Both the position numbers and the translations under genes were made by a program. Source: Candidatus Zixiibacteriota bacterium (GTDB lineage Bacteria > Zixibacteria > MSB-5A5 > GN15 > JAAZOE01). From it: a stretch of DNA of 64,000 bases. The stretch is taken from positions 1 through 64,000 of the forward strand of contig JAGLON010000013.1 of NCBI GenBank assembly GCA_023138975.1, given 5' to 3'. This document shows positions 46,576 to 56,390 of this stretch, in pieces (within the stretch, counting starts at the first letter, position 1; the number at the start of each line of letters is the position of its first letter). Below the pieces are notes generated by a model. The model was not told the origin of the DNA, made no database searches, and saw only the letters and a list, made by a program, of their open reading frames with translations.

Positions 46576-47806
46576 CTGTTACTCGATTTATAATTTTTGC
46601 AAATTGTCCGGCGGCATGTTTGCGGGTAAGTTTATCAACATCTTTTTTCCGCCATGTTTCGCCAGTCTGTTTACGTTTGAATAGTTCAATCATAGCTTCG
46701 GCAATCGCATGCGTATCGTCGGGAGACACACAAATACCGGCAATATGTGTTTGTATGAGCTTGGCCGCCTCGCCATGTGGAGGTACAACCGCAAGAGTCG
46801 GTATCGGCAACGCCAAATAATCAAATATCTTTCCGGTTAAAATATCGTTGTATCCGGACGGCACACTTAATATTGAAACAGAGCATGAAGAAGCAAGCTG
46901 AACCGCTTGTTTATGCGGAGTGTAACCAGTCAGCCGTACTTTTTCCCGTAATCCATATTGATTCGCGACACTTAATATTTCCTCATTATTATTTTTTCCG
47001 ATAATCAGAAACCGAAGACTTGATTCAAGTTCCTTGTTCTTTTGCGAAGCAATTTGCGCCGCCTTGAAAAATGGCTCCAGCGGATGCAGCTGTCCGACAC
47101 TGCCCAAATAGCAAAGCGTAAAGGCATCATCTGTGTTGCCAGAAACATCCCGAAAATCATCAGGATCAAATCCTCCGGGGATAACCTCACCGACGGAAGA
47201 TATCCGCTCACATATGGCATTATTTATTCCGGTCACTACCGAGGCAGATTGTGCGATTCGGGCCAGAAGGTCATGCGATTTTTTAATCGTGATCTCATCT
47301 GAGTATAATTCTTCAGGCGGTCTGGATTCCCAGATATCACGAAAATCGGCAACATACGGAACATCACACAATTCACTCAATTCAATAGCAACAAGATGTG
47401 ATGTAATAGGAGGGGACGATGATAAGATGACATCAATGTTTTCCCGCCGAATGATCTCCTGTCCCAGTCTTACCGCTTTTTTCTTCCAGCCAATCTTTGA
47501 GTCCGGCCACATACCGCCTTTATTCTTGGCCAATGTTTTTATTTTTGACGGCGGTTTAAACGATATCCCCAACAGTTTGGCTATACGCGAAGGATCCTGA
47601 GAACCGGCGCGATGAATCTCGACTGAAGACGGAAGCTCCGACAACAAACTCTCATCGTAGGCCGGATACGATACCGGTTTAACAGTCAGAACATGCACCT
47701 TGAATCCATACTCCGGTAAATACTTGGCCAGCTTCAGCATCCTCTGAACTCCACCAAGCCCCATCGGAGGAAAATAATATGCGACTATCAGAACTGATTT
47801 CAGCAT
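46565..47806 (-). CDS. Glycosyltransferase family 4
   Basis: This 413-residue GT-B fold enzyme starts with VLIVAYYFPPMGLGGVQRMLKLAKYLPEYG, the N-terminal glycine-rich loop of the WcaI/GT4-like group. The donor-binding half includes LCYLGSVGQLHPLEPFFKA and SILSVPSGYNDILTGKIFDYLALPIPTLAV, with the conserved acidic region of GT4 proteins. The sugar and acceptor are unknown. It overlaps its neighbours by 11 nt and 1 nt, so the three glycosyltransferase genes are translationally coupled. Confidence 0.9.
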   Translation of the reverse strand: MLKSVLIVAYYFPPMGLGGVQRMLKLAKYLPEYGFKVHVLTVKPVSYPAYDESLLSELPSSVEIHRAGSQDPSRIAKLLGISFKPPSKIKTLAKNKGGMWPDSKIGWKKKAVRLGQEIIRRENIDVILSSSPPITSHLVAIELSELCDVPYVADFRDIWESRPPEELYSDEITIKKSHDLLARIAQSASVVTGINNAICERISSVGEVIPGGFDPDDFRDVSGNTDDAFTLCYLGSVGQLHPLEPFFKAAQIASQKNKELESSLRFLIIGKNNNEEILSVANQYGLREKVRLTGYTPHKQAVQLASSCSVSILSVPSGYNDILTGKIFDYLALPIPTLAVVPPHGEAAKLIQTHIAGICVSPDDTHAIAEAMIELFKRKQTGETWRKKDVDKLTRKHAAGQFAKIINRVTGER

Positions 47807-48870
47807 CAGCGCATCAGCTCCAGATACAGTTTACTAATTCTGCCCATATTATCCTGCCAAATTCCATCGGACTTTACTATCTTTCGGTTTATCCGGGCGG
47901 CTGCTTCAAAACTCGGCATAGCCATTGCTTTATCTAAGACAGATGCAAGCGCAGTAGAATTTTTCGGTTCAAACAACAGACCGTTTTCCTCGTGACTTAT
48001 CCATTCTTGATTGCCTGGTATATCAGACACTATCGGATATAGGCCGACTGACATCGCTTCAAGTAACGCCACTGAAGTCGAATCAGAGAGTGATGCGGAT
48101 AAATATATATCAAAATCGCCGATAGTTTTTATATATTCGCCATGAGGCATCATTCCCGACACTATAATATGATCGGTTAACCGCATCTCTTTTAATTTAG
48201 CATTAATCTCGTCTGCTTCGGGTGATTTTCCGAGCATTGTGATATGGAATTCATAATCCGTATTGATTTTTTCAACTGCCTTAATAATAGTCATCGGATC
48301 GTAAACAGTTTGTAGTCCGCGAGGAGCAAGTATCTTTATAGGCCCGCCTTTTCTATAATCAGTTTTTTGCACATTGGTAAAGAAAGCCTCATCTATACCC
48401 ATGACGATTCGTACAATTTTTTCCTCAGGAATAAATCGCTTGGCAGCATCGGCCAGATTCTTATTATCGACTGTACAATATGCCGCATGGTCTAATGCTT
48501 TTTGTATTCGCCGGCGGTGGAGGCTCAATTTATCAGGCAATATAAGCAAATCGCTTCCCCATGCAGTCGCTACAATCGGGCAAGTTTCACAATGTGATGC
48601 CAGCCATCCGTATGAATTCACGTAGTGGGCACTGATAATATCCGGTTTAACTTCGTCAACAATCTGCAAAAAATATTTACGAGCTAGCCAATAATCAATC
48701 AGTCCTTGGTTGGTCGGACGTTTTCCCTGATAAATTATAGCAGGACAACTAATTGTGACAGGCTCTAACGAAAACAGAGCCGTTTCAAATCCTTCAGATT
48801 CAAAGTATGCGCACCACCGCTCAGTATGCACTGAACGGCCATCAGCCATAACTAACAATCGCCCGCTCAT
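47806..48870 (-). CDS. Glycosyltransferase family 4
   Basis: This 354-residue GT-B fold enzyme begins RLLVMADGRSVHTERWCAYF and contains the Rossmann-type donor region ILAPRGLQTVYDPMTIIKAV. The GT4 signature SLSDSTSVALLEAMSVGLYPIVSDIPGNQEW holds the nucleotide-sugar-binding Glu (shown in part). It probably builds the same surface glycan as the two genes that follow. Its start overlaps the FemAB-like stop by 4 nt. Confidence 0.9.
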   Translation of the reverse strand: MSGRLLVMADGRSVHTERWCAYFESEGFETALFSLEPVTISCPAIIYQGKRPTNQGLIDYWLARKYFLQIVDEVKPDIISAHYVNSYGWLASHCETCPIVATAWGSDLLILPDKLSLHRRRIQKALDHAAYCTVDNKNLADAAKRFIPEEKIVRIVMGIDEAFFTNVQKTDYRKGGPIKILAPRGLQTVYDPMTIIKAVEKINTDYEFHITMLGKSPEADEINAKLKEMRLTDHIIVSGMMPHGEYIKTIGDFDIYLSASLSDSTSVALLEAMSVGLYPIVSDIPGNQEWISHEENGLLFEPKNSTALASVLDKAMAMPSFEAAARINRKIVKSDGIWQDNMGRISKLYLELMR

Positions 48871-49817
48871 GATTTCCTCAGAAGCGAATAAAGTTTTGAT
48901 TTATACTCAAGAATATCGTACGGTTTTTTCACGCTCCCCCAGCGTTTCTTGAAAAAGATCAACCCCTCAGCATCCTCCGGAGATGCGCCTAGATTGATCT
49001 CTCTTATACCCTGTACAACTCCATACTGTATCGCATCGTATAAAAGCCGATAATCCGGCCGAAAATCTCGTTTATCAGGATGAGAAACAGCCTGCCAATA
49101 GTACTGTCTTCTTCCATGAAGAAAATGAATTTGCGATCCAATCAATTGCCCGTCTTTAACCAGTCCATTCCAATACAGTTTTTTTGACGGTAATAGACTA
49201 TCCGCAAGGATTTTAAAAAACTGTTTACCATATAGAGATTTTTTTCGTCCATGACGTTTTTCCGTAGCTTCATAAAGAGAAAAATACTCATCTATGTAGT
49301 TGCCATCATTAAAAGTAACAATCTCGCCGCCGTTTTTTTCCCCAACTCTAATTTCAGTTAATGTTTTCTTCCCGGGGCGGTATTCTCCAACGGGGTAGGT
49401 GAGTACTTGAGTAAAATGTTTTTTCCGAATGAAGTTATTTGTTGCCGTACCAGTAACGCTGTTATCAAAATCAGCAATAACAATCCGGCTGTATTTTTCT
49501 TTTGTGAAATAATTACTCAGCTCAGAGTTAAACGCAGACATCTCTTTGTCAGACACATCCGGCGATGTCAATATCCCGCCATAGGTTCCAAACGGCATTG
49601 AATAAAAAGATTTTATTTTCAATTTGGAAGTGATGATTCCGGGCATTCCTACCAACAGGATATCATCGGAAAATAAACACAGAAAAACAGCTTCCGCCCG
49701 CATGGCTTTCGCGCAGATTTTGCACCATTCAACCGTATGGAAAAACGATGCATCTTGAGACAGATTGCTCCATGCCTTGAGATTTAGTGATTCAGTTTTT
49801 ACTATTTGAAAGTCCAT
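48867..49817 (-). CDS. FemAB/GNAT-fold acyltransferase-like protein
   Basis: This 316-residue soluble protein resembles the FemAB/BioF2-like acetyltransferase group often found in polysaccharide loci. The first GNAT half carries SFFHTVEWCKICAKAM and SFYSMPFGTYGGILTSPD. The second carries YIDEYFSLYEATEKRHGRKKSLYG, then GQLIGSQIHFLHGRRQYYWQAVSH and LLYDAIQYGVVQGIREINLGAS, the C-terminal beta-alpha signature. It probably acylates or aminoacylates a sugar or peptide; the donor is unknown. It sits between a surface propeller gene and three glycosyltransferases with 1-4 nt overlaps, so a role in surface glycan modification is the simplest inference. Confidence 0.78.
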   Translation of the reverse strand: MDFQIVKTESLNLKAWSNLSQDASFFHTVEWCKICAKAMRAEAVFLCLFSDDILLVGMPGIITSKLKIKSFYSMPFGTYGGILTSPDVSDKEMSAFNSELSNYFTKEKYSRIVIADFDNSVTGTATNNFIRKKHFTQVLTYPVGEYRPGKKTLTEIRVGEKNGGEIVTFNDGNYIDEYFSLYEATEKRHGRKKSLYGKQFFKILADSLLPSKKLYWNGLVKDGQLIGSQIHFLHGRRQYYWQAVSHPDKRDFRPDYRLLYDAIQYGVVQGIREINLGASPEDAEGLIFFKKRWGSVKKPYDILEYKSKLYSLLRKS

Positions 49818-52021
49818 TATTCCCGGATAAGAAATATTTTGCCTCGCCCCACGCTGCCATCACTATCAACAATAGTAAACAGATACAACCCGGATGCAAC
49901 TAATTCTCCGGAACTGTTTCGCCCGTCCCACCTACCGTTTACCGGATATTCACGAATCAATTCACCTGACGCGGTAAAAATCCTGACCTCAGCATTCTCA
50001 GCCAGGTTGAACCGTACAACTTCGTTTCCGAATCTAATGATAAACGGGTTCGGATAGGCCAAGACATTATTGATATCTTTATTTGAAACACCCGGTAGAG
50101 TCATCTGCGATATTCCTCCGGCTGTCGCTATCCAAAATCGCGAGGCATCCTTTTCATAAAATATATCGAAAACTTTGTCGTCCACCAGACCAGAATTTTG
50201 GGCTGTAAAATGCTCATAATCGCCAGTCGCAATATCCCGTACAGCAATCCCTTGATTAGAGCCCGCATAGATGGCCCCTCGTCCACCGGCAGTAATAGCT
50301 GTCACTTCGGGACCGAATCCATCCGGTAATGTTTCATTGGCAAAGATTATCTCTCCAATAGATTGGAAGGAAAGCCCAAAGGCGGTACCGGCCCAGAGCG
50401 AGTCGTATGAATCGACATACAGAGAGCGGATAATATCCGAACCAATATTAGAATTTGACGATGTAAATCTCCAGGTTATATCATCATTTTCTCGAAACGG
50501 CGTACCATTGTACAACCTCGCATAGATACCGTTATTGTTGGAACCGGCATATACTGTCCCCTGCCCAACTGTGATTGTTTCCACCCATTCGGCGGCGCTG
50601 CCTCCGGTGAGAATATAACTACTCCACTGGGTTGTATCAAAGGGATTGACCGCTACAACCTCTCCGTCCCTTCCTCTCAAATTCGCAAACCATATCGCAT
50701 CTCCGGAATTCTTGATATCCGCTACAACTACAAACGAAGGCGCTTCAGATATTCCTGATAGTTCTGAATTGGTCTCTTTGAAGTTACTAATCGATTCGCC
50801 CAGAATACGATAAACGCCGTTACCCCATGTGCCTACCCACAGTTCCCCCAGCGGACCGACTTCCATACGGGTAACATAACCTATTACCGAATCTACTTTA
50901 TGCCATTGTCCGTTCTCTAAGTACGCCAAACCGGTGGACCAGAATGAGGCCCATAAACGATTTTGAGTATGAATAACCTGTCGGCATTCACTACCCGGTA
51001 AACCGCTTGTTTCCAGCTTTTGGAATATACCACCGGTTAACCAATACACTCCGCTTCGCAGGTTACCACTCCAAAACAAGCCGTTCCCATCAAATACTCC
51101 ACAGGTAGTAATCGCAAGCGGTAGACCTTCTGTCGGCAAATAACTAAGTGTACCATCATAATAAATCGAAGAGCCTCGACTGGAGTGGATTAATAGTGAA
51201 TCGCCTCGTGAGACTATCTGGTAAACCACTGGATTCCCATATAAACCGACATTAGTTAGAGCCGGAGAAGTGGTATCAACTACATAGGCTCCCGCCGTAG
51301 TTCCTATAAAAATCGAATCTCTGGCAATGACAAGACTTTTTATTGAATCATTCGGCAAGGTGGAAAACTCTGATGGAAGAAAGGAGGTCCATCCGGCCGG
51401 AGCTTTTAATTGCCGGATATCGAAACGGGAGCCGACCGCAAGACCGCCATCACTGCCGACCCAGATATGGTCATCATCCAGAGCCACGCTTTTTGCTGGA
51501 GTATCCCTGCCAATCGTGCCAAATCGATTATAGGTGTCTAAGATCAAGCCATCACTATGAGATTCTCCAGGCAGGAAAATTGTCAAACCAACCTGATTGG
51601 CCAGCCAGAGAGAATCACCGCCCGGTACACTGGCAATTTCATAGATATCAATGAAACCACCCTCCCGGTCGGTAAATAGATAACCATCAGGATTATCAGG
51701 ATCGGTAAAATTAACCAATCGCCCCTGTCCGCCAACCCATAACCGGTTGCGGTCATCTACATGCAGACAATTGAGTCGATTAGTCTCTAAACCGTCAACA
51801 TTGGTATAAATTCGAAACGATTGATTATCAGGATTGATTTGTATAAGACCACCGGTCGTTGCCGCCCAGATACTGCCGTTGTAATGAATGATGTCTGTTG
51901 CTTCGTTTAGATATGTATAGCTTTTCCACTCCCGAAGTTCCGCACGGGTATGCCCCGCTGTCAATAGCATCAGAACAAAAGCAACTACGATAACTATGAT
52001 GTGATTTTTCTTCTTATCCAT
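49817..52021 (-). CDS. Secreted two-component-regulator-type propeller protein with sorting domain
   Basis: This 734-residue exported protein has a signal peptide (IIVIVVAFVLMLLTAGHTRA). Repeated blades of the regulator-propeller type follow (INPDNQSFRIYTNVDGLETNRLNCLHVDDRNRLWVGGQG and later LWVGTWGNGVYRI, SLWAGTAFGLSF, shown in part). They are joined to a C-terminal FlgD-like sorting domain (AYPNPFIIRFGNEVVRFNLAENAEVRIF to GRGKIFLIRE). Such propellers normally sense ligands in hybrid histidine kinases, but here no kinase is fused, so it is a stand-alone surface protein. It overlaps lnt by 28 nt and the FemAB-like gene by 1 nt. Confidence 0.86.
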   Translation of the reverse strand: MDKKKNHIIVIVVAFVLMLLTAGHTRAELREWKSYTYLNEATDIIHYNGSIWAATTGGLIQINPDNQSFRIYTNVDGLETNRLNCLHVDDRNRLWVGGQGRLVNFTDPDNPDGYLFTDREGGFIDIYEIASVPGGDSLWLANQVGLTIFLPGESHSDGLILDTYNRFGTIGRDTPAKSVALDDDHIWVGSDGGLAVGSRFDIRQLKAPAGWTSFLPSEFSTLPNDSIKSLVIARDSIFIGTTAGAYVVDTTSPALTNVGLYGNPVVYQIVSRGDSLLIHSSRGSSIYYDGTLSYLPTEGLPLAITTCGVFDGNGLFWSGNLRSGVYWLTGGIFQKLETSGLPGSECRQVIHTQNRLWASFWSTGLAYLENGQWHKVDSVIGYVTRMEVGPLGELWVGTWGNGVYRILGESISNFKETNSELSGISEAPSFVVVADIKNSGDAIWFANLRGRDGEVVAVNPFDTTQWSSYILTGGSAAEWVETITVGQGTVYAGSNNNGIYARLYNGTPFRENDDITWRFTSSNSNIGSDIIRSLYVDSYDSLWAGTAFGLSFQSIGEIIFANETLPDGFGPEVTAITAGGRGAIYAGSNQGIAVRDIATGDYEHFTAQNSGLVDDKVFDIFYEKDASRFWIATAGGISQMTLPGVSNKDINNVLAYPNPFIIRFGNEVVRFNLAENAEVRIFTASGELIREYPVNGRWDGRNSSGELVASGLYLFTIVDSDGSVGRGKIFLIRE

Positions 52022-53541
52022 GTTCCAGACAATATACTGCCGATAACGATAATTAACAATAAACCAAATTGCCCTATTACCGAACCAAGCCGGTTAAAGT
52101 ATGTTTTACCCTCGACCAGCGATATGTTTCCCTTTATATAAGCCTTTTCAAACAAACCCCGCTGATTATATCTACGGCCGAATTTATCCACATAATAGGA
52201 AAAACCGCTATTGGTCGCTCGGGCAATATAGACCCGGTTTTCTATCGCCCGAAAAACCGCCATTCCGGCATGCTGATATGGCCCCGATGAATTCCCATAC
52301 CAGGTATCATTGGTGATATTTACTAAGAAATCGGCGCCCCTATCGATATAGTCATTAACTAATTCCGGGAATATAACCTCATAACAAATCAGCGTTCCAT
52401 ACGAGCCAAAATCATTTTCAAATATTTTCAGTTCCCGGCCATGCTGAAAATCCGACCACCCCAACGATAGGTTCGCCAGCCAGGGAATATAATGTCCGTA
52501 CGGCACTGTTTCCGCAAAAGGCACTAACTTTGTTTTGTGATAAGGTTCGCTATGGCTGCCGTCGGGATTGAATTGAAAAGCAGCATTGAAAGTCTCAACG
52601 ATGCTGTCTTCTTTTCTTATAAAATCGAGCGTCCCCACCAGCATCGGAACGTTTACCCGTTGAGCCGTCCGTCTAACCATAGATGCATAGCGATAGTTGG
52701 AAATGAGATAGGCCGGAGCCGATGTTTCCGGCCAGAGGATAAACTCAACCTCTCCCCCAATAGTATCTTGTTTCGCCTCCTGCGCTAACGAGTCGTATAA
52801 TACAAAATTGTAGTCCCGATTATCCACATCCCACTTTTCTTCAATTGTTAATCCACCCTGCAGTATTGCCATATGCACCGGCCCGGTATCACTGATGCCT
52901 GCCTTTGAAAGAACAATGCCGCCGTATATAACAGGCACAACAATGAGAATCCCGGCTAATACAGCCAACACTGCCCGCTTATTCTTCCACATTCTCCAGA
53001 GTAGAATATTCACGGCTATAACTAATACTGTTATTCCGGCATCACCGACAAATTCACATATCTGTATCAAAGGCAGATATGCGCTCTGTGTATAGGACAC
53101 ATTCGACCAGGGAAAAGCAATTTCCAGAAGTGTTCGAAAATACTCCATACCGGCCCATAGGAAGGGAAAAATAAACAACGCGAGAATCTTATTGCGCTGG
53201 AAAACAGAAGCGTATAGGCCAAAAACTAAGGCTGGATAAAGCGACGTAATCGCAATCGCCGCGGCTGTCCCGGGAATCGTCACCCAGGCAATCCAATACA
53301 GAGAGAAACAACCATAGAAGAATGAAAAAAAGTAGCCCTGCTTAAAAGCCTTTCCAAATGATTTTCCGGATACAATTTCGAGTGGTTTAATAAAAGCGAT
53401 ATAAGCCAGAAACCCAAGCGGTAACGGCGGCCAAGCCAGCGCCAACAACGCCGATGAGACCAATAAAAAAAACCGTTCCTGCCTGAGAGACGGATCATCG
53501 GGCCAAAATGATTTGGCTATATATGAAAAAACTTTCAGCAC
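51994..53541 (-). CDS. lnt: Apolipoprotein N-acyltransferase Lnt
   Basis: Lnt (515 residues) adds the third acyl chain to lipoproteins at the periplasmic face of the inner membrane. The N-terminal half holds about six to seven membrane helices. The nitrilase-like catalytic domain carries the Glu-Lys-Cys triad: Glu in FILWPETSAPAYL, Lys in HKTKLVPFAETVPYG and Cys in GTLICYEVIFPELV. A final transmembrane helix follows (FGLLLIIVIGSIL). It is 3 bp downstream of gpmI. Its presence indicates triacylated lipoproteins and fits the lipoproteins seen at 13.3-19.1 kb. Confidence 0.95.
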   Translation of the reverse strand: MLKVFSYIAKSFWPDDPSLRQERFFLLVSSALLALAWPPLPLGFLAYIAFIKPLEIVSGKSFGKAFKQGYFFSFFYGCFSLYWIAWVTIPGTAAAIAITSLYPALVFGLYASVFQRNKILALFIFPFLWAGMEYFRTLLEIAFPWSNVSYTQSAYLPLIQICEFVGDAGITVLVIAVNILLWRMWKNKRAVLAVLAGILIVVPVIYGGIVLSKAGISDTGPVHMAILQGGLTIEEKWDVDNRDYNFVLYDSLAQEAKQDTIGGEVEFILWPETSAPAYLISNYRYASMVRRTAQRVNVPMLVGTLDFIRKEDSIVETFNAAFQFNPDGSHSEPYHKTKLVPFAETVPYGHYIPWLANLSLGWSDFQHGRELKIFENDFGSYGTLICYEVIFPELVNDYIDRGADFLVNITNDTWYGNSSGPYQHAGMAVFRAIENRVYIARATNSGFSYYVDKFGRRYNQRGLFEKAYIKGNISLVEGKTYFNRLGSVIGQFGLLLIIVIGSILSGTWIRRKITS

Positions 53542-53544
53542 CCG

Positions 53545-55077
53545 CTAAATTAACAGCGTTTCGCCGTCCATTTCAATTGGTTTTTCAATATTTAATAGTT
53601 GCAGAATTGTCGGCGCGATATCAGCTAATTTCCCTCCGGCCCGCATTTTTGCACCCTGAGAACCATTGACTAACTTACAGGGTACCAAATTGGTCGTGTG
53701 GGCTGTGTGCGGACCGCTTCTATCATCGGCCATCATCTTCTCAGCATTACCGTGATCGGCGGTAAGAATTCCCATCCCGCCCTTATTGGCGAGGACCGAA
53801 AAAACTTTTCCGACACACACATCAACCGTCTCAACCGCTTTTACAGCGGCATCGAAAATCCCGGTATGCCCGACCATATCGCAATTGGCAAAGTTTAATA
53901 CTATAACGTCATACTTTCCCTGTTCAATCACTTCCACCACTTTATCCGCAACTGCAAAGGCTGACATTTCCGGCTGCAAATCATAGGTTGCTACTTTGGG
54001 TGAAGGAACTAAAGCCCTGTCCTCATTCTTAAACGGAGTTTCCTCGCCTCCGTTGAAGAAGTATGTCACATGAGCATATTTCTCCGTTTCGGCAATACGA
54101 AGCTGTTTTAATCCTCGTTCGGATAAAATTCCCCCAAACAGATTGTCCAGAGAATTCGGCAGAAATGCTATTTTTGGTGTCTTCAGTTTATCATCATAAA
54201 TGGTCATATTAACTAATTTAACTTTCAACCCGTTAGGGCCGTTTTTATCTTCAATAGTAGTCAAAGGTTGATTGCCTTCAAAAAGATGACACAACTCTCT
54301 CACTCGGTCGGCTCGGAAATTAAAAAACAGAGCTAAATCTCCCGAGGTCAGTTTACCGTCTTTATCGCCTTCGTTAAACACAACCGGTTCGACAAACTCA
54401 TCGGTGACGTTATTAGCATAAGAATCTTTGATTGCCTTAATCGGGTCAGATGCCGGTGTACCATCGCCATAAACTATCGCCTTGTACGCTTTCTCCACTC
54501 TATCCCAGCGGTTATCACGATCCATCCCCCAGTACCGTCCCATCAGGGTCGCAACCGAACCGGTACAATGTTTTGAAAACATTTTCTGTACTTGTTCCAT
54601 ATACCCTGCGCCGGAAGTCGGCGGAGTATCGCGGCCGTCCAAAAATGCATGGAGAAAAACTCGTGGAGCGTGTAAATCTGAAGCCATTTTCAAGAGAGCA
54701 TCAAGATGATTCATTGAACTATGAACGCAACCGTCAGAGACCAGACCAAACAGGTGAATCGCCTGTCCGGCATCAATAGCTTCTTTCATCGAGGAAATTA
54801 ATACTTCATTTCTAAAAAACGACTTATCCCTAACCGATTCGTCGATTCTACTGACTTCCTGATAAACGACCCGACCGGCTCCCAAGTTGAGGTGTCCTAC
54901 TTCAGAATTACCCATTTGCCCTTCGGGAAGACCAACCGCCAGACCGGAACCGTCAATCGGCTCACCGGGGCATTCAGCCATTATTTTATCTATATTCGGC
55001 GTATTAGCCGATGCAATGGCATTGTATTCGGTTTCCGAGCTCAAGCCAAAGCCATCAAGGATACATAATAAAAACAT
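53545..55077 (-). CDS. gpmI: 2,3-bisphosphoglycerate-independent phosphoglycerate mutase
   Basis: GpmI (510 residues) interconverts 3- and 2-phosphoglycerate in glycolysis and gluconeogenesis, using metal ions and a phosphoserine intermediate. The metal-binding Asp lies in LCILDGFGL, the catalytic Ser in GQMGNSEVGHLNLGAG, and the substrate-binding region contains FLDGRDTPPTSG and MGRYWGMDRDNRW. The C-terminal metal sites are NCDMVGHTG and LTADHGNAEKM. It follows purM by 51 bp and precedes lnt by 3 bp. Confidence 0.97.
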   Translation of the reverse strand: MFLLCILDGFGLSSETEYNAIASANTPNIDKIMAECPGEPIDGSGLAVGLPEGQMGNSEVGHLNLGAGRVVYQEVSRIDESVRDKSFFRNEVLISSMKEAIDAGQAIHLFGLVSDGCVHSSMNHLDALLKMASDLHAPRVFLHAFLDGRDTPPTSGAGYMEQVQKMFSKHCTGSVATLMGRYWGMDRDNRWDRVEKAYKAIVYGDGTPASDPIKAIKDSYANNVTDEFVEPVVFNEGDKDGKLTSGDLALFFNFRADRVRELCHLFEGNQPLTTIEDKNGPNGLKVKLVNMTIYDDKLKTPKIAFLPNSLDNLFGGILSERGLKQLRIAETEKYAHVTYFFNGGEETPFKNEDRALVPSPKVATYDLQPEMSAFAVADKVVEVIEQGKYDVIVLNFANCDMVGHTGIFDAAVKAVETVDVCVGKVFSVLANKGGMGILTADHGNAEKMMADDRSGPHTAHTTNLVPCKLVNGSQGAKMRAGGKLADIAPTILQLLNIEKPIEMDGETLLI

Positions 55078-55128
55078 ATCGGTTATACGCTCTCTTTGTG
55101 CGATTTGGGTGAAAAAACAGGCCTTAGC

Positions 55129-56169
55129 CTATTTCAATTCTACCGCCTTATCACCAGCCTCTATTTGTCCAATGACATTGGATGCTTGTCCGGTTTTTTC
55201 GAGAATTTCACGAGTTTGATCGGCATCTGCGGCTTTGACCACAATTATATACCCGATACCCATATTGAAAGCGTCAAACATGTCCGCATCTTCAACACCG
55301 CCGGTTTTCTGAATATATTCGAAAATAGGGAGATTCGGCCAGCTTGATTTGTCAATTACCGCCTTGAGTCCCTTGGGGATAATGCGAATCAGGTTACCCG
55401 GGATTCCACCTCCGGTAATATGCGCCATCCCGTGAATACTAATCTTTTTCAAGACAGCCATAACCGGCTTCAAATAACTTTTATGTACCGTCAAAAGCTC
55501 CTTGCCGATTGGATTTGTAATACCCTCAATGTTACTATCAACCGTTAAACCGCCCATCTCAAAGCATACTTTTCGCGCCAGGGAATAACCATTGGTGTGA
55601 AGCCCATCGGACGGCAAACCAAGAATGACATCACCTTCTATAATCGCGGAACCATCAATAATTTTCTTTTGATCAACCATACCAATAATTGTGCCGGTCA
55701 GGTCGTATTCGCCTTCCTTATAAAAACCGGGCAGTTCGGCAGTCTCTCCACCCAAAAGCGGCATCCCATTGGCCTTACAGGATTTTGTCAATCCGGATAC
55801 AATCTGGCCCATCACATGAGGTTTTAACACTCCCACGCCGACATAGTCAAGGAAAAACAGTGGTGTCGCACCCTGTACCAGGATATCATTAACACAATGG
55901 TTCACAATACATTGGCCAACAGTGTCGTGGATACCAGTCATGAAGGCCAGCTTTAGCTTGGTTCCGACACCGTCGGCTGAGGCAACTAAGACAGGATTCT
56001 CAAAATCCTCTATCGGAGGCCGAAACAGCCCGCCGAACGCGCCAATATCGGATAGTGTATTTGAATTAAACGTGGTTCTGGCCAGTTTTTTAATTTCGTC
56101 CAACGCTTCGTCGGCCGCCTGAAGATTAACTCCAGCCGATGCGTAATCGACTTTATTCTTTTTTCCCAT
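55129..56169 (-). CDS. purM: Phosphoribosylformylglycinamidine cyclo-ligase PurM
   Basis: PurM (346 residues) closes the imidazole ring of FGAM to AIR, the step after PurL. Motifs include VDYASAGVNLQAADEAL, LVASADGVGTKLKLAF, VNDILVQGATPLFFLDY and LLGGETAELPGFY. AHITGGGIPGNL is in the C-terminal half. No Shine-Dalgarno site precedes the ATG. A promoter with its -10 just 9 nt upstream predicts a leaderless or nearly leaderless transcript. It heads a probable operon that runs through gpmI, lnt and the glycan genes. Confidence 0.96.
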   Translation of the reverse strand: MGKKNKVDYASAGVNLQAADEALDEIKKLARTTFNSNTLSDIGAFGGLFRPPIEDFENPVLVASADGVGTKLKLAFMTGIHDTVGQCIVNHCVNDILVQGATPLFFLDYVGVGVLKPHVMGQIVSGLTKSCKANGMPLLGGETAELPGFYKEGEYDLTGTIIGMVDQKKIIDGSAIIEGDVILGLPSDGLHTNGYSLARKVCFEMGGLTVDSNIEGITNPIGKELLTVHKSYLKPVMAVLKKISIHGMAHITGGGIPGNLIRIIPKGLKAVIDKSSWPNLPIFEYIQKTGGVEDADMFDAFNMGIGYIIVVKAADADQTREILEKTGQASNVIGQIEAGDKAVELK

Positions 56170-56178
56170 AGTAAAGGC

Positions 56179-56207
56179 ATATTATGCCAGTAAAATATAA
56201 AAGTCAA
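56179..56207 (-). promoter_or_regulatory. Predicted promoter of purM operon
   Basis: On the minus strand TTGACT (56202-56207) and TAATAT (56179-56184) are separated by exactly 17 nt. The ATG at 56169 starts only 9 nt after the -10, so the transcript would have a leader of a few nucleotides at most. Confidence 0.62.
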
Positions 56208-56390
56208 GCGAGATGATTTTTTTGACGGAAAGGCCTTTTTCCATCCAGATAATTGTGTATATTCAAGCCTTGCCACAATACTTGTATTATGGGAAGGAAA
56301 AGTCAAACTCTCGCCTCATTTATAACTAAACGATTGAACAACTTATATGATTTTCTACAATCTGCGCGTGCGTGAAAGGAGGATGTTTTA

